Below are positions 29,186 through 36,918 of a stretch of 64,000 nucleotides of DNA, in pieces. The position numbers and the translations under genes are program-made. The notes under the pieces are model-generated. The model saw only the letters and a list, made by a program, of their open reading frames with translations. It ran no database searches and had not been told where the DNA came from. Numbering within the stretch: the stretch's first letter is position 1; every line of letters begins with the position of its first letter. Source of the stretch: Aquabacterium sp. (lineage in GTDB: Bacteria; Pseudomonadota; Gammaproteobacteria; Burkholderiales; Burkholderiaceae_C); the NCBI RefSeq assembly GCF_016195855.1, contig NZ_JACPYU010000002.1, forward strand, positions 1-64,000, in the 5' to 3' direction.

Positions 29186-29563
29186 TCAAAGCGCCTTGGC
29201 CAGCGCCTTGAACGCCTCGACCTGATCGGCCGGCAAGCCCAGCAAGGTGGCACTGGGCACGGCCCCTTGCGCAGCCTGATGCTGCTGCACCTCCACCAAC
29301 CTTTGCGCATCCCCCAGGCGCGGCAGCACCGGCCCGGCAAACATCACCTGGCCCTGGTAGGCCACCAGCAGCGTCGGGAAGGTTTCGATGTCCACATCGC
29401 CCACGAAATCGGCCTCGTCCTCGATGTCGATCCAGCGGTAGCGGTGCCCGGGTTTGGCCTTTTGCAACTCGGCGAAGGTGGCCTCGTACTCGCGGCAGGT
29501 GCCGCACCAGGCGGCGCACAGGCACACAACGTCAAGAACGGCATCAAGAATGGGCGCGGACAT
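29186..29563 (-). CDS. Thioredoxin-family protein
   Basis: The 125-residue protein has a thioredoxin fold and a 'CAAWCGTCREYEATFAEL' active site: a Cys-Gly-Thr-Cys redox pair in the Trp-Cys-x-x-Cys context, plus the cis-Pro in 'ETFPTLLVAYQGQ'. No signal peptide, so it acts in the cytoplasm. It lacks the glycine of the final strand typical of TrxA and has an Ala/Gln-rich C-terminal helix, so it is a thioredoxin-like reductant rather than the main thioredoxin. Its start overlaps the end of the LysR gene by 20 bases, making co-transcription likely. Target proteins are unknown. Confidence 0.85.
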   Translation of the reverse strand: MSAPILDAVLDVVCLCAAWCGTCREYEATFAELQKAKPGHRYRWIDIEDEADFVGDVDIETFPTLLVAYQGQVMFAGPVLPRLGDAQRLVEVQQHQAAQGAVPSATLLGLPADQVEAFKALAKAL

Positions 29564-30458
29564 GCTCCGATTGTGTCACCAGCCGCGCGAGGGCATCGAG
29601 CGCCACCTGCACCTTGGGTGTGCCCGCGCTGCGTGGCTGCATGACCGCGTACATGTCCAGCGGCGGGGCCTCCCATTGCGGCAGTACCCTCTGCAGTCGG
29701 CCTTGGGACAGGGCCTCGCGCACGTCCCACTCGGCCAGCAAAGCCACACCCAGGCCCGCCTCGCACATGTGCTGCACCCAGGCCTGGTTGTTCCCGCTCA
29801 CACGCACCGGCCAGTGCACGTGGTGCTCAGGCCCCTGCCCTTGCCATTGCAGGCCTGTGCGCGGGGCGCTGCCCCCGGTGTCCAGCGCCACCCACTCGAA
29901 AGGCCCGGCCTCATCCGGGTGGGCGGGCTGGCCGCAACGCGCCAGGTAGGCCGGCGAGGCACACAGGACCATGGCCATGGTGCCCAATTTGCGTGCCACC
30001 CAGTTGCTGTCGGGCAGGCGCCCGAAACGCACCGCCACGTCGATGCGCTGGCCCACCAGGTCGCTCATGGCGTCGTCGGCCAGCACGTGCAGCTTCAGGC
30101 CGGGGTGGCGCAGCAGCACCGGCGCCAAGGCCCGGCTCAGGTGGGCCAGAAAGCCCGCCGGTGCGGTCATGCGCAGCTCGCCCGTGGGCGCGTCCTTGAT
30201 GGTCTGCAAGGCCTGCTCGGCGCGGCGGGCGGCGTCCACCATGGCCACGCACTCGCGGTGAAAGGACTCACCCGCCGTGGTCAGCCGCAGCTGGCGCGTG
30301 GTGCGGGCCAGCAAGGGCAGGCCCAGGCTCTGCTCCAGCGCGCGGATCTGCTGGCTGACGGCCGAGGTGGTGGTCCCCAGCGCCCGGGCCGCCGCGCCAA
30401 ACGAGCCCTGCTCCACCACCGTCACCAGCGTGGCCATGCGCTTGAGTTGATCAAACAT
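29544..30458 (-). CDS. LysR-family transcriptional regulator
   Basis: The 304-residue regulator has a winged helix-turn-helix at 1-60 ('MATLVTVVEQGSFGAAARALGTTTSAVSQQIRALEQSLGLPLLART' region), followed by a periplasmic-binding-like effector domain with 'GELRMTAPAGFLAHLSRALAPVLLRHPGLKLHVLADD'. It belongs to the large AaeR/DsdC-like group common in Burkholderiales. It is divergent from an NAD(P)-binding oxidoreductase gene (118-base gap), the typical LysR target arrangement. A small dyad CAATGATTG at 30473-30481, just upstream of its start, could be part of the operator, though no convincing T-N11-A box stands out. It overlaps the thioredoxin-like gene downstream by 20 bases. Confidence 0.92.
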   Translation of the reverse strand: MFDQLKRMATLVTVVEQGSFGAAARALGTTTSAVSQQIRALEQSLGLPLLARTTRQLRLTTAGESFHRECVAMVDAARRAEQALQTIKDAPTGELRMTAPAGFLAHLSRALAPVLLRHPGLKLHVLADDAMSDLVGQRIDVAVRFGRLPDSNWVARKLGTMAMVLCASPAYLARCGQPAHPDEAGPFEWVALDTGGSAPRTGLQWQGQGPEHHVHWPVRVSGNNQAWVQHMCEAGLGVALLAEWDVREALSQGRLQRVLPQWEAPPLDMYAVMQPRSAGTPKVQVALDALARLVTQSEHVRAHS

Positions 30459-30576
30459 GAAGGTTTTCTAAACAATGATTGCCTATTTTGGGGACTTCCA
30501 GGCTGATTGTGAAGCCCGTATCGTTCAGGCATCGGCTCAAGGCCTCACGTCACGCACTTTCCAAAAGGACACCACC

Positions 30577-31218
30577 ATGCACATCGCACTCATTGGCGCC
30601 ACAGGTTTCGTCGGTTCGGCCATCCTCGCCGAGCTCCTGCAACGCGGCCACCAGGTCACCGCCCTGGCCCGTGACCCCAGCAAGGTCGCCGCACAAGCCG
30701 GCCTGACCGTGGTGCAGGCCGACGTGCAGCAAGCCAGCCAGGTCGCGCAGGCCGTGAAGGGTCACGACGCCGTCATCAGCGCCTACAACGCGGGCTGGGC
30801 CAACCCCAATCTGTACGAAGACTTCATGGCCGGCAGCCGCGCCATCACGGCGGGCGTGAAAGCCGCCGACGTGCAGCGCCTGCTGGTTGTGGGTGGTGCG
30901 GGCAGCCTGTATGTGGCCCCCGGCGTGCAGCTGGTGGACACGCCCGAGTTCCCCGCGCAATGGAAGGTGGGCGCCACCGCGGCCCGTGACGCACTCACGC
31001 TGCTGCAAGGCGAGCCCGATCTGGCCTGGACCTTCATCTCGCCGCCCGTGATGCTGCACCCCGGCGAGCGCACCGGCGCCTTCCGCCTCGGTGGCGACGA
31101 GGTGCTGATGACGGACAAGGGCCCCGCCGAGATCTCCACACCCGACCTGGCCGTGGCCATCGTCAACGAGATCGAAGCGCCGCAGCACCTGCGCCGCCGC
31201 TTCACCGTGGGTTATTGA
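30577..31218 (+). CDS. NAD(P)-dependent oxidoreductase, NmrA/YwnB-like atypical SDR
   Basis: The 213-residue Rossmann protein opens '[37 protein letters not shown]', the GxxGxxG pattern of atypical SDRs that bind NAD(P)H. It continues with '[16 protein letters not shown]', '[16 protein letters not shown]' and '[22 protein letters not shown]'. The active-site Tyr-x-x-x-Lys of classical SDRs is absent. The start at 30577 is supported by AAGGA just upstream, and the earlier in-frame ATG (30475) lies in the regulatory gap. It is divergently transcribed from the LysR gene, so probably under its control. The physiological substrate is unknown; relatives act as redox sensors or quinone/flavin reductases. 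Confidence 0.88.
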   Translation: MHIALIGATGFVGSAILAELLQRGHQVTALARDPSKVAAQAGLTVVQADVQQASQVAQAVKGHDAVISAYNAGWANPNLYEDFMAGSRAITAGVKAADVQRLLVVGGAGSLYVAPGVQLVDTPEFPAQWKVGATAARDALTLLQGEPDLAWTFISPPVMLHPGERTGAFRLGGDEVLMTDKGPAEISTPDLAVAIVNEIEAPQHLRRRFTVGY

Positions 31219-31231
31219 GACCCGGCCCGGC

Positions 31232-32761
31232 TCACGCGCCGTTGATCCGGATCCAGGTGGTCTTCAACTCGGTGTACTTGTCCAGCGCATGCAAGGACTT
31301 GTCCCGCCCGTTGCCGGACTGCTTGTAGCCCCCGAAGGGCACGGTGATGTCGTCTTCGTCGTACTGGTTGACGTGCACCGTGCCCGCCTTCAAGGCCCGC
31401 GCCACGCGATGGGCCCTGTCGATATGCTGGCTCCACACGCTGGCTTGCAGGCCATAAGGCGTGCCATTGGCGATGCGGATCGCCTCGGCCTCGTCCTTGA
31501 AGCGGATCACGCTGAGCACCGGCCCGAAGATTTCTTCTTGCGCGATCTTCATCTCGTGGCGCACGCCATCGAACACCGTGGGCTGCACATACTGCCCGCC
31601 CGTATCGGCCAGCGCCTGCGCCCCACCGGCCACACAACGCGCGCCTTCCTGGCGGCCGGCGTCGATGTAGCCCAGCACCGTGCGCAACTGGCCTTCGTCC
31701 ACCAGGGCGCCCATCACCGTGGACGGGTCCAGCGGATCAGCGGGCTGGTAGCGCGGGGTCTGCGCCACAATGCGCGCCACCATCTCATCCGCCACCGATT
31801 CGTGCACCAACAAGCGTGATGGTGCATTGCACGATTCACCCTGGTTGAAGAACAACGAACCGGCCACCGTGTCCGCCGCGCGCTCGATGCTGTCGGCGTC
31901 ATCGAACACGATGAAGGCCGACTTGCCCCCCAGCTCGTTGAACACGCGCTTGAGGTTGCTCTGCGCCGAATAGGCCAGCATCTGGCGGCCCACGCGGGTC
32001 GAGCCGGTGAAGCCCAGGGCGTCCACGTCCATGTGCAAGGCCAGGGCCTGCCCTGCCTCATGGCCGTAACCCGGCACCACATTGAACACGCCTTCGGGCA
32101 GGCCCGCCTTGATGGCCAGCTCGGCCAGCTTCAAGGCGCTCAATGGCGATTTTTCAGAAGGCTTGAGCACCACGCTGTTGCCGCAAGCCAGCGCCGGCCC
32201 CAGCTTCCAGGCCGCCATCAGCATGGGGTAGTTCCAAGGCACGATGGCGCCCACCACACCCACCGGCTCGCGCTGGATCAGGGCCAGGGCCGTGTGGGCC
32301 GTGGGCGCGATCTCGTCATAGACCTTGTCGATCGCTTCGCCGAACCAGTTGATGCAACGCGCGGCCAGTGGCACGTCCACGCTCAGGCTGTACTGGATGG
32401 GCTTGCCCATGTCCAGCGTCTCCAGCAGGGCCAGCTCGTCCTTGTGCTGGAGCATCAGCTCGGCAAAGCGTTGCAGCACCCGCTTGCGATCGGCCGGAGC
32501 CTGGCGGGCCCAACGGCCGTCTTCAAACGCGCGACGGGCCGACTGCACGGCCGCGTCCACATCGGCCGCATCGCATCGGGCCACCGCAGTGAGCGCCCGT
32601 CCATCAATGGGCGACTGCCCCTCAAAGCTGGCGCCGCTGCGCGCTGCCACACGTTGCCCCTCGATGAAGGCACGGCCATCGATGCGGCCCTCGGCAATCA
32701 AGGCATCGGCGCGGTCTCGCCAGATGCGGGCCTGGGGGCTGGCGACTTGGAAGGCGGTCAT
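31232..32761 (-). CDS. puuC: Aldehyde dehydrogenase, PuuC-like (gamma-glutamyl-gamma-aminobutyraldehyde dehydrogenase)
   Basis: This 509-residue NAD(P)-dependent aldehyde dehydrogenase has 'IVPWNYPMLMAAWKLGPALACGNSVVLKPSE', the catalytic Glu in 'NELGGKSAFIVFDDAD', the catalytic Cys in 'FFNQGESCNAPSR', and the end 'VPFGGYKQSGNGRDKSLHALDKYTELKTTW'. The overall sequence resembles PuuC/AldH, which oxidises gamma-glutamyl-gamma-aminobutyraldehyde or 4-aminobutanal in putrescine degradation. Placement supports this only loosely: the puuDA/spuC and pot genes are 7-17 kb away on the same strand. It is convergent with the oxidoreductase (13-base gap) and divergent from nsrR. No sigma-54 site like those before puuD and potF was found in its upstream gap. 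Related general aldehyde dehydrogenases cannot be excluded. Confidence 0.85.
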   Translation of the reverse strand: MTAFQVASPQARIWRDRADALIAEGRIDGRAFIEGQRVAARSGASFEGQSPIDGRALTAVARCDAADVDAAVQSARRAFEDGRWARQAPADRKRVLQRFAELMLQHKDELALLETLDMGKPIQYSLSVDVPLAARCINWFGEAIDKVYDEIAPTAHTALALIQREPVGVVGAIVPWNYPMLMAAWKLGPALACGNSVVLKPSEKSPLSALKLAELAIKAGLPEGVFNVVPGYGHEAGQALALHMDVDALGFTGSTRVGRQMLAYSAQSNLKRVFNELGGKSAFIVFDDADSIERAADTVAGSLFFNQGESCNAPSRLLVHESVADEMVARIVAQTPRYQPADPLDPSTVMGALVDEGQLRTVLGYIDAGRQEGARCVAGGAQALADTGGQYVQPTVFDGVRHEMKIAQEEIFGPVLSVIRFKDEAEAIRIANGTPYGLQASVWSQHIDRAHRVARALKAGTVHVNQYDEDDITVPFGGYKQSGNGRDKSLHALDKYTELKTTWIRINGA

Positions 32762-32871
32762 GGCGGGGCTCCGGCAATCTGTGCAAGGTCTTTGCGCTTA
32801 GTCTAGCCATCTGTGCCCCCTGCCGCGCGAAACTCGCAGACAATGGACCACATGAGCCGGAATGATTTGAC

Positions 32872-33372
32872 ATGCGCCTGACCGTCTACACGGACTACAC
32901 GCTCAGGGTGATGATGTTCCTGGCGATCAAGCATCGCTCGGGAGAGTTGTCACGCATCGATGACATCGCCCAGGCTTACGCCATCTCCCGCAGCCACCTG
33001 ACCAAGATCGTGCACGAGTTGGGGCACAGCGGCCTGGTGGTCACCGTGCGCGGGCGCAGCGGCGGCATGCAACTGGCCCGCCCACCCGAGCAGATCACCG
33101 TCGGCGAGATCGTGCGCCTGGCGGAAAAAGACTTCGCCGTGGTGGCCTGCCATGACCCCGACACCCTGGACATCTGCACCATCCAGCCGGCCTGCAATCT
33201 GCAGCGCGTGCTGCGGCGCGCGATGGCGGCCTTCATGCGCGAGCTCGATGGCCTGACGCTGGCCGAAGCCATCACCGCCCCGGCGGCGGCGGCCAGCCTG
33301 CTGGGCCTGGCCACCGAGGTACCCGTTGCCATGCCCATCAAGGGCAGCGGCCGCGTCAAGACACCCGGTTGA
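32872..33372 (+). CDS. nsrR: Rrf2-family regulator, NsrR-type nitric oxide sensor
   Basis: The 166-residue transcription factor has a winged helix ('MRLTVYTDYTLRVMMFLAIKH', 'IDDIAQAYAISRSHLTKIVHELGHSGLVVTVRGRSGGMQLA') identical in style to NsrR. Three cysteines (Cys-8-Cys-5-Cys in 'ACHDPDTLDICTIQPACNL') would hold an Fe-S cluster that NO destroys, releasing repression. The neighbours are NO-response genes: ric, norE and norF face it from the opposite strand. A symmetrical NsrR-like site lies before ric (34948-34970). Its 3' end overlaps norF tail-to-tail by 17 bases. The region before nsrR itself shows no comparable site, so autoregulation is not evident. A C-terminal tail of about 20 residues is unremarkable. 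Confidence 0.92.
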   Translation: MRLTVYTDYTLRVMMFLAIKHRSGELSRIDDIAQAYAISRSHLTKIVHELGHSGLVVTVRGRSGGMQLARPPEQITVGEIVRLAEKDFAVVACHDPDTLDICTIQPACNLQRVLRRAMAAFMRELDGLTLAEAITAPAAAASLLGLATEVPVAMPIKGSGRVKTPG

Positions 33373-33637
33373 CCGTCAAGGCAATGACGACGAGCCCGAT
33401 GGGGCCGTAAGCCATGAAGATGTTGATCGCCCACTGAAAGGTCGGGCTGGCATGGCCCAACTCCAGGAAGCGGCGCGCCACGATCTGCGCCTTGATCCAC
33501 ACCAGCGCCGCCACCACGAGGGCCGATGCCGAGACACCGTGGCCCTGGTGCGTGAGCATCAGGCTGAGCGCAGAGAGCACGACCAGCGCCAGCCAGGCCA
33601 GCGCCGCGCCCTTGTTCGATGACAGCTTGTGGTTCAT
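33356..33637 (-). CDS. norF: NorF-like small membrane protein (cytochrome c oxidase subunit IV family)
   Basis: The 93-residue protein has three predicted membrane helices ('GAALAWLALVVLSALSLMLT', 'SASALVVAALVWIKAQIVAR', 'FQWAINIFMAYGPIGLVVIALT'). The middle segment 'ALVVAALVWIKAQIVARRFLEL' is typical of NorF/COX4-like subunits. Such proteins accompany NorE and support nitric oxide reductase activity or assembly. The start at 33637 was chosen over the upstream alternative at 33658 because it leaves a short 7-base gap to norE. It is the last gene of the leftward ric-norE-norF operon and overlaps nsrR tail-to-tail. Confidence 0.82.
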   Translation of the reverse strand: MNHKLSSNKGAALAWLALVVLSALSLMLTHQGHGVSASALVVAALVWIKAQIVARRFLELGHASPTFQWAINIFMAYGPIGLVVIALTVNRVS

Positions 33638-33644
33638 GTCGGCC

Positions 33645-34250
33645 TCACACAAAGGCATAGAAGAACGAGAAGATCATCAACCAGACGATGTCGGTGGCGT
33701 GCCAGTAGATGGCCAGCGCCTCGACGCTGCGCTGGTTGAAACGGTTCAGCCACACGCAGGTGGTCAGCCACGTCATGCCCATGATCCCCCACGAGGCGTG
33801 GATCAGGTGGTTGAGCGTGAGGTAGTAGTACACCGTGACGAACACATTGCCCGCCGCGCTCAGGTGGTGCGCGTTGTTGGACTGGATCTCCAGGTACTTG
33901 ATGACCGGGTACAGGCAGGCACAAAGCAGCGCCGCCAGGATCCACCAACGCGCTGCGCGCTGCTGGTTGGCCCGCAACGCGTCCACGGTGCGGGACATGA
34001 AGAAGCCCGCGCTGACCATGACCAAGGTGATCGCCATGCCTGACAGGGCCGACAGGCGCCCCGCCCCATCGCGGAAGGCGCTGGGGTCCAGCACGCGGGC
34101 GCCAAAGTACACGGCAAACAGCACCGAGAACTCGAAGAACTCCAGGCAGATGCCGACCCACATGCCGGTATAGCCCAGCGCCGGGCCAGGCTCCGCACGA
34201 GGCGGGGTGGGCGGGGCGGACAAGAGGGGGGCAGCAGCTGCGATGGCCAT
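33645..34250 (-). CDS. norE: NorE-like cytochrome c oxidase subunit III family protein
   Basis: The 201-residue integral membrane protein has five predicted helices and matches the heme-copper oxidase subunit III fold: 'GMWVGICLEFFEFSVLFAVYFGARV', 'LVMVSAGFFMSRTVDALR', 'YYYLTLNHLIHASWGIMGM' and the end 'YWHATDIVWLMIFSFFYAFV' with the conserved His and Asp. In denitrifiers NorE is encoded near the nitric oxide reductase and helps its function. Here norB/norC are not in the window; the neighbours are norF and the cluster-repair gene ric. Gap to ric is 7 bases. A role as an aa3-type oxidase subunit III cannot be ruled out, but the context argues for NorE. Confidence 0.85.
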   Translation of the reverse strand: MAIAAAAPLLSAPPTPPRAEPGPALGYTGMWVGICLEFFEFSVLFAVYFGARVLDPSAFRDGAGRLSALSGMAITLVMVSAGFFMSRTVDALRANQQRAARWWILAALLCACLYPVIKYLEIQSNNAHHLSAAGNVFVTVYYYLTLNHLIHASWGIMGMTWLTTCVWLNRFNQRSVEALAIYWHATDIVWLMIFSFFYAFV

Positions 34251-34257
34251 GGCTCAC

Positions 34258-34926
34258 TCACGCGGCGCTGCGCGCCTGGTCGAACAACACATTGTTTTCC
34301 AGATGGATGTGGGCCATCAGGTCCTTGCGGAAGGCGCGCAAGCCCAGGTACAGGGCCTGCCAGGTGTTGCAGGCACCCGGTGGCGGCGTCATGTCCTGAG
34401 TCAGGGCCTCCACGCGCTCAAGGTTTTCACCATGGTGGTCGTGCTCACCCAGCATGACCTCGATCGGCCCCTGCGAAGCGCCGTACTGCTGCGCCTTGAG
34501 CAAGGGGAAGAGGATGCTTTCCTCGCGCTCCATGTGGCTGGCCAGCTCCGAGTTCATCTCGGTCAGCAATTTCGTCAGGCCCAGCGGGCAGGCGGGGTGG
34601 TCGCGGTGCACGGCCTCGACACGCTTGGCCAGCCGTGCCAGCTCGGGCAACTGCTCGCGGTGGCGCTCATGGAAGTAGGACTGGATGTGGTCCACCAGTT
34701 CGGGCATGTCTTGCGCGGCCCACTGGCGCGGCGCTTCCTGCGCCTGCGACACCAACTGCGCCAGCCGCGCCACGATCGGTGCCGGGTCCAGGCCCTTCTT
34801 GGCCGTGGCCTCTTGCAGGGTGTGGGCGCCACCGCAGCAGAAGTCGAGCTTGTGGTCATGGAACACGTCGGTTGCGCCGGGCACTTCGCGGGCGATCTGC
34901 CCCAGGGATTGCTGCAGGAAGGTCAT
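34258..34926 (-). CDS. ric: Iron-sulfur cluster repair di-iron protein (RIC/YtfE/ScdA)
   Basis: The 222-residue cytoplasmic protein repairs Fe-S clusters damaged by NO or oxidants. An N-terminal ScdA-type segment carries 'FCCGGAHTLQEA' (Cys-Cys-Gly-Gly, about residues 28-32). A hemerythrin-like four-helix bundle follows with metal ligands visible in 'LVDHIQSYFHERHREQLPEL', 'ELASHMEREESILFPLL', 'LGEHDHHGENLERV' and 'DLMAHIHLENNVLFDQA' (His/Glu pairs). It is the first gene of a leftward operon with norE and norF. Just upstream is a palindromic NsrR-like operator, fitting NO-dependent derepression. Length is typical (220-225). Confidence 0.95.
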   Translation of the reverse strand: MTFLQQSLGQIAREVPGATDVFHDHKLDFCCGGAHTLQEATAKKGLDPAPIVARLAQLVSQAQEAPRQWAAQDMPELVDHIQSYFHERHREQLPELARLAKRVEAVHRDHPACPLGLTKLLTEMNSELASHMEREESILFPLLKAQQYGASQGPIEVMLGEHDHHGENLERVEALTQDMTPPPGACNTWQALYLGLRAFRKDLMAHIHLENNVLFDQARSAA

Positions 34927-34947
34927 GGTTGGTCTCTACACCGTTAA

Positions 34948-34970
34948 AACATTCATCAATGGTATATGTT
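34948..34970 (-). promoter_or_regulatory. NsrR-like operator upstream of ric-norE-norF
   Basis: Two 11-base half-sites, AACATTCATCA and its partner TGGTATATGTT, flank one central base: the 11-1-11 geometry of known NsrR sites (half-site consensus AAGATGYATTT). The outer symmetry TAAAACAT / ATGTTTTA is perfect over 8 bases (34945-34973). It lies 22 bases before the ric start, where binding would block transcription. nsrR is encoded 1.6 kb away. Confidence 0.7.
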
Positions 34971-34977
34971 TTAGGCC

Positions 34978-35011
34978 AAAAAGAAAGCCCCGCCCCCATG
35001 AGAGGCGAGGC
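34978..35011 (-). terminator. Intrinsic terminator of the leftward PEP-CTERM gene
   Basis: On the minus strand the stem is GCCTCGCC with GGCGGGGC (8 bp including one G-U pair), followed by TTTCTTTTT. It starts 24 bases after the stop of the PEP-CTERM gene at 35036 and separates that gene from the NO-response operon further left. Confidence 0.85.
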
Positions 35012-35035
35012 CATCACGTCAATTCCTGATCCAGA

Positions 35036-36097
35036 TCAGGACGGGTTCACCAGGGTGCGACGGCGCCAGACCAGGCCCACGAGCCCCAGCCCCATCAACA
35101 AATAGGTCGAGGGCTCGGGGATGGCGGGCACGTCCAGCGGCTGCTGGAAGTAGGCGCCGGCACCCACGTTCATCAGGAACACGCCGGTCATTTCGGTGTC
35201 ACTGTCATTGACCAGGGCCACCGACAGGTGACGCGACTGCGGGTCCAGCGTCGCGGGGTCCATCGAGTTGTAGACACCAACCGAGTCCCCGGTCCAGGCG
35301 TACGCATCCTGCATGTCGGCCACATAGTCAGACCACGAGGCGTAGCTGCCGATCAAGGGGCGCGAGGCGACCCCTCGGCCGATGCTCAGCTGCGCAAAGG
35401 CCGAGACCGTCGGGTTGTAGGCACTGTTGGGGTCGTCCCAAGGCACCATCATGCCGGCGGCCAGGCTGGCTTGCACGGCGGCGTCACCCTCCAGGACAAG
35501 CCTGGTATGGGCCGACAAGGTGAACTGCACGGGTTGCATGGGCGACCAGGGCTGGAGCGTGATGGCCCCCGTCTCGTAATTGGTGTCCATGGGATGGTCG
35601 TACAGGTAGGAGCCCGATGAGGCCGTGCTGTACACCTCATAGACCTTGCTGCTGGCGCCGTTCCAGGTGGTGGCCTTGCTCAGGGCATCCGCGCCCACGC
35701 GCGTCGTGGCCGAAAGGCCATTGGGGCCAACCGAGACCGTGCCGGTGCCATCGGTGGCAGCCAGATTGCTTACCTGGCCAGGCAGTGGCGCATTGAAGTA
35801 GGTATCCTGCCAGTACGGCGTCACGGCATTGCCCGTGTCCGCCTCGCGCAGCACCTGGCCGGTTGTGTAGGCCCAGCCTTGCTGTTCGTAGACCGTGTCA
35901 CCGACCGGTTGCCCGAACTGGATCCAGGTAGCGCCGCCAGGCTGCGGCGCCAGCGATTCCAGTTTGAAAGCGACGTTGCTCAATGAAGCCGAGCCACTGG
36001 CCAGATCGCCCGTCGATTGCGCCTGCGCCGCCATGCCCGACATGACACAAGCCAACACCAACGCAGAACGCACAGGCGCGAAACAAGCTACCTTCAT
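35036..36097 (-). CDS. PEP-CTERM sorting domain protein, unknown function
   Basis: The 353-residue exported protein has a signal peptide (about 1-27, ending 'GMAAQAQS') and a C-terminal PEP-CTERM tail 'IPEPSTYLLMGLGLVGLVW' plus Arg-Arg-Arg. This tail is recognised and cleaved by an exosortase during sorting in exopolysaccharide-producing bacteria. The mature region is rich in Ser, Thr and Gly, with beta-strand character and no recognised enzymatic motif. No exosortase is in the window. A strong Shine-Dalgarno (GGGAGGAAAT) precedes the start. It is transcribed alone, with a good intrinsic terminator after it. Function is unknown; a surface or biofilm-matrix role is typical of such proteins. 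Confidence 0.9.
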   Translation of the reverse strand: MKVACFAPVRSALVLACVMSGMAAQAQSTGDLASGSASLSNVAFKLESLAPQPGGATWIQFGQPVGDTVYEQQGWAYTTGQVLREADTGNAVTPYWQDTYFNAPLPGQVSNLAATDGTGTVSVGPNGLSATTRVGADALSKATTWNGASSKVYEVYSTASSGSYLYDHPMDTNYETGAITLQPWSPMQPVQFTLSAHTRLVLEGDAAVQASLAAGMMVPWDDPNSAYNPTVSAFAQLSIGRGVASRPLIGSYASWSDYVADMQDAYAWTGDSVGVYNSMDPATLDPQSRHLSVALVNDSDTEMTGVFLMNVGAGAYFQQPLDVPAIPEPSTYLLMGLGLVGLVWRRRTLVNPS

Positions 36098-36109
36098 GGC
36101 ATTTCCTCC

Positions 36110-36135
36110 CTCATCGTTGAATGATCATTTATGAG
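36110..36135. promoter_or_regulatory. Palindromic site upstream of the PEP-CTERM gene at 35036
   Basis: A perfect 10-bp palindrome AATGATCATT (36120-36129) is framed by CTCAT (36110-36114) and ATGAG (36131-36135). It lies just upstream of the leftward PEP-CTERM gene and about 160 bases before parA on the other strand. It could be an operator; no regulator can be named. Confidence 0.35.
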
Positions 36136-36291
36136 GAGTGAGTTTAGGCGCCACGACGCCCGCTGTATCCCCCTCAGGTACGGGAGCATGGCCAGCGCCC
36201 TACACGGGTTTTCGCGGGTAGCCACGAAGAGGGCCATGCGCAGGCTGCATGGGTCACAATAGCTTTCCGAGCTGCTGATGAGGAGGACACC

Positions 36292-36918
36292 ATGCCGGTG
36301 ATCGTGGTCGCCAATCCAAAGGGCGGTGTGGGCAAATCCACGCTGTCCAGCAACATCGCGGGCTACTTCGCCCGCCAGGGTCATGCCGTGATGCTGGGCG
36401 ACGTTGATCGCCAGCAGTCCTCACGCCTGTGGCTCAAGCTGCGCCCCGACAACCTCCCCCAGATCCAGAGCTGGGACATCACCGACGACCACATCGCGCG
36501 GCCACCCAAGGGCACCACGCACATCGTGCTGGACACCCCGGCCGGCCTGCATGGCCCCGGCCTGGAGGCGGTGATGAAGCTGGCCGACAAGGTCATCGTG
36601 CCCTTGCAGGCCAGCGTGTTCGACATCTACGCCACGCAGGATTTCCTGGCCGAGCTGGCCGGGCGCAAGAAGGGTGACAAGGCCAGCAAGGCCCAACTGG
36701 CGGTGGTGGGCAACCGCATCAAGGACCACACCAAGGCCACCGAGCACCTCAAGGAGTTCCTGCAGACGCTGGACATCCCCTTGCTGGGCCTGCTGCGCGA
36801 CACCCAGAACTACGCCCACCTCGCCGCACACGGCCTGAGCCTGTGGGATGTGGCCGCGACCAAGGTCGACAAAGACCTGGATCAATGGGCGCCGATACTC
36901 AAGTGGCTCAAGGATTAG
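36292..36918 (+). CDS. ParA-family ATPase (orphan)
   Basis: The 208-residue MinD/ParA-type P-loop ATPase has the deviant Walker A 'PKGGVGKST' at 9-17, 'DVDRQQSS' (switch I) and 'HIVLDTPAGLHGPGL' (Walker B/switch II). It is short, like MipZ/ParA-like proteins that position cargo on the nucleoid, and lacks the N-terminal DNA-binding extension of plasmid ParA. No parB neighbour is present, so it probably positions something other than the chromosome, such as a cell-surface or signalling cluster (inference). A very good Shine-Dalgarno GAGGAGG precedes the ATG. Its stop overlaps the convergent diguanylate cyclase stop by 4 bases. Confidence 0.9.
   Translation: MPVIVVANPKGGVGKSTLSSNIAGYFARQGHAVMLGDVDRQQSSRLWLKLRPDNLPQIQSWDITDDHIARPPKGTTHIVLDTPAGLHGPGLEAVMKLADKVIVPLQASVFDIYATQDFLAELAGRKKGDKASKAQLAVVGNRIKDHTKATEHLKEFLQTLDIPLLGLLRDTQNYAHLAAHGLSLWDVAATKVDKDLDQWAPILKWLKD

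Noticed and set aside
30459..30576. LysR T-N11-A operator in the divergent gap
   Set aside because: Only a short CAATGATTG dyad was found, too little to define the site; mentioned in the LysR entry.
33634..34257. Alternative minus-strand frame over norE
   Set aside because: The frame 33645-34250 gives a clear subunit III-like membrane protein; the other is Pro/Arg/Gly-rich with no hydrophobic helices.
36150..36215. Possible sigma-54 promoters before the PEP-CTERM gene at 35036
   Set aside because: GG-N10-GC spacings occur by chance in GC-rich sequence, but the surrounding bases do not match TGGCAC/TTGC.
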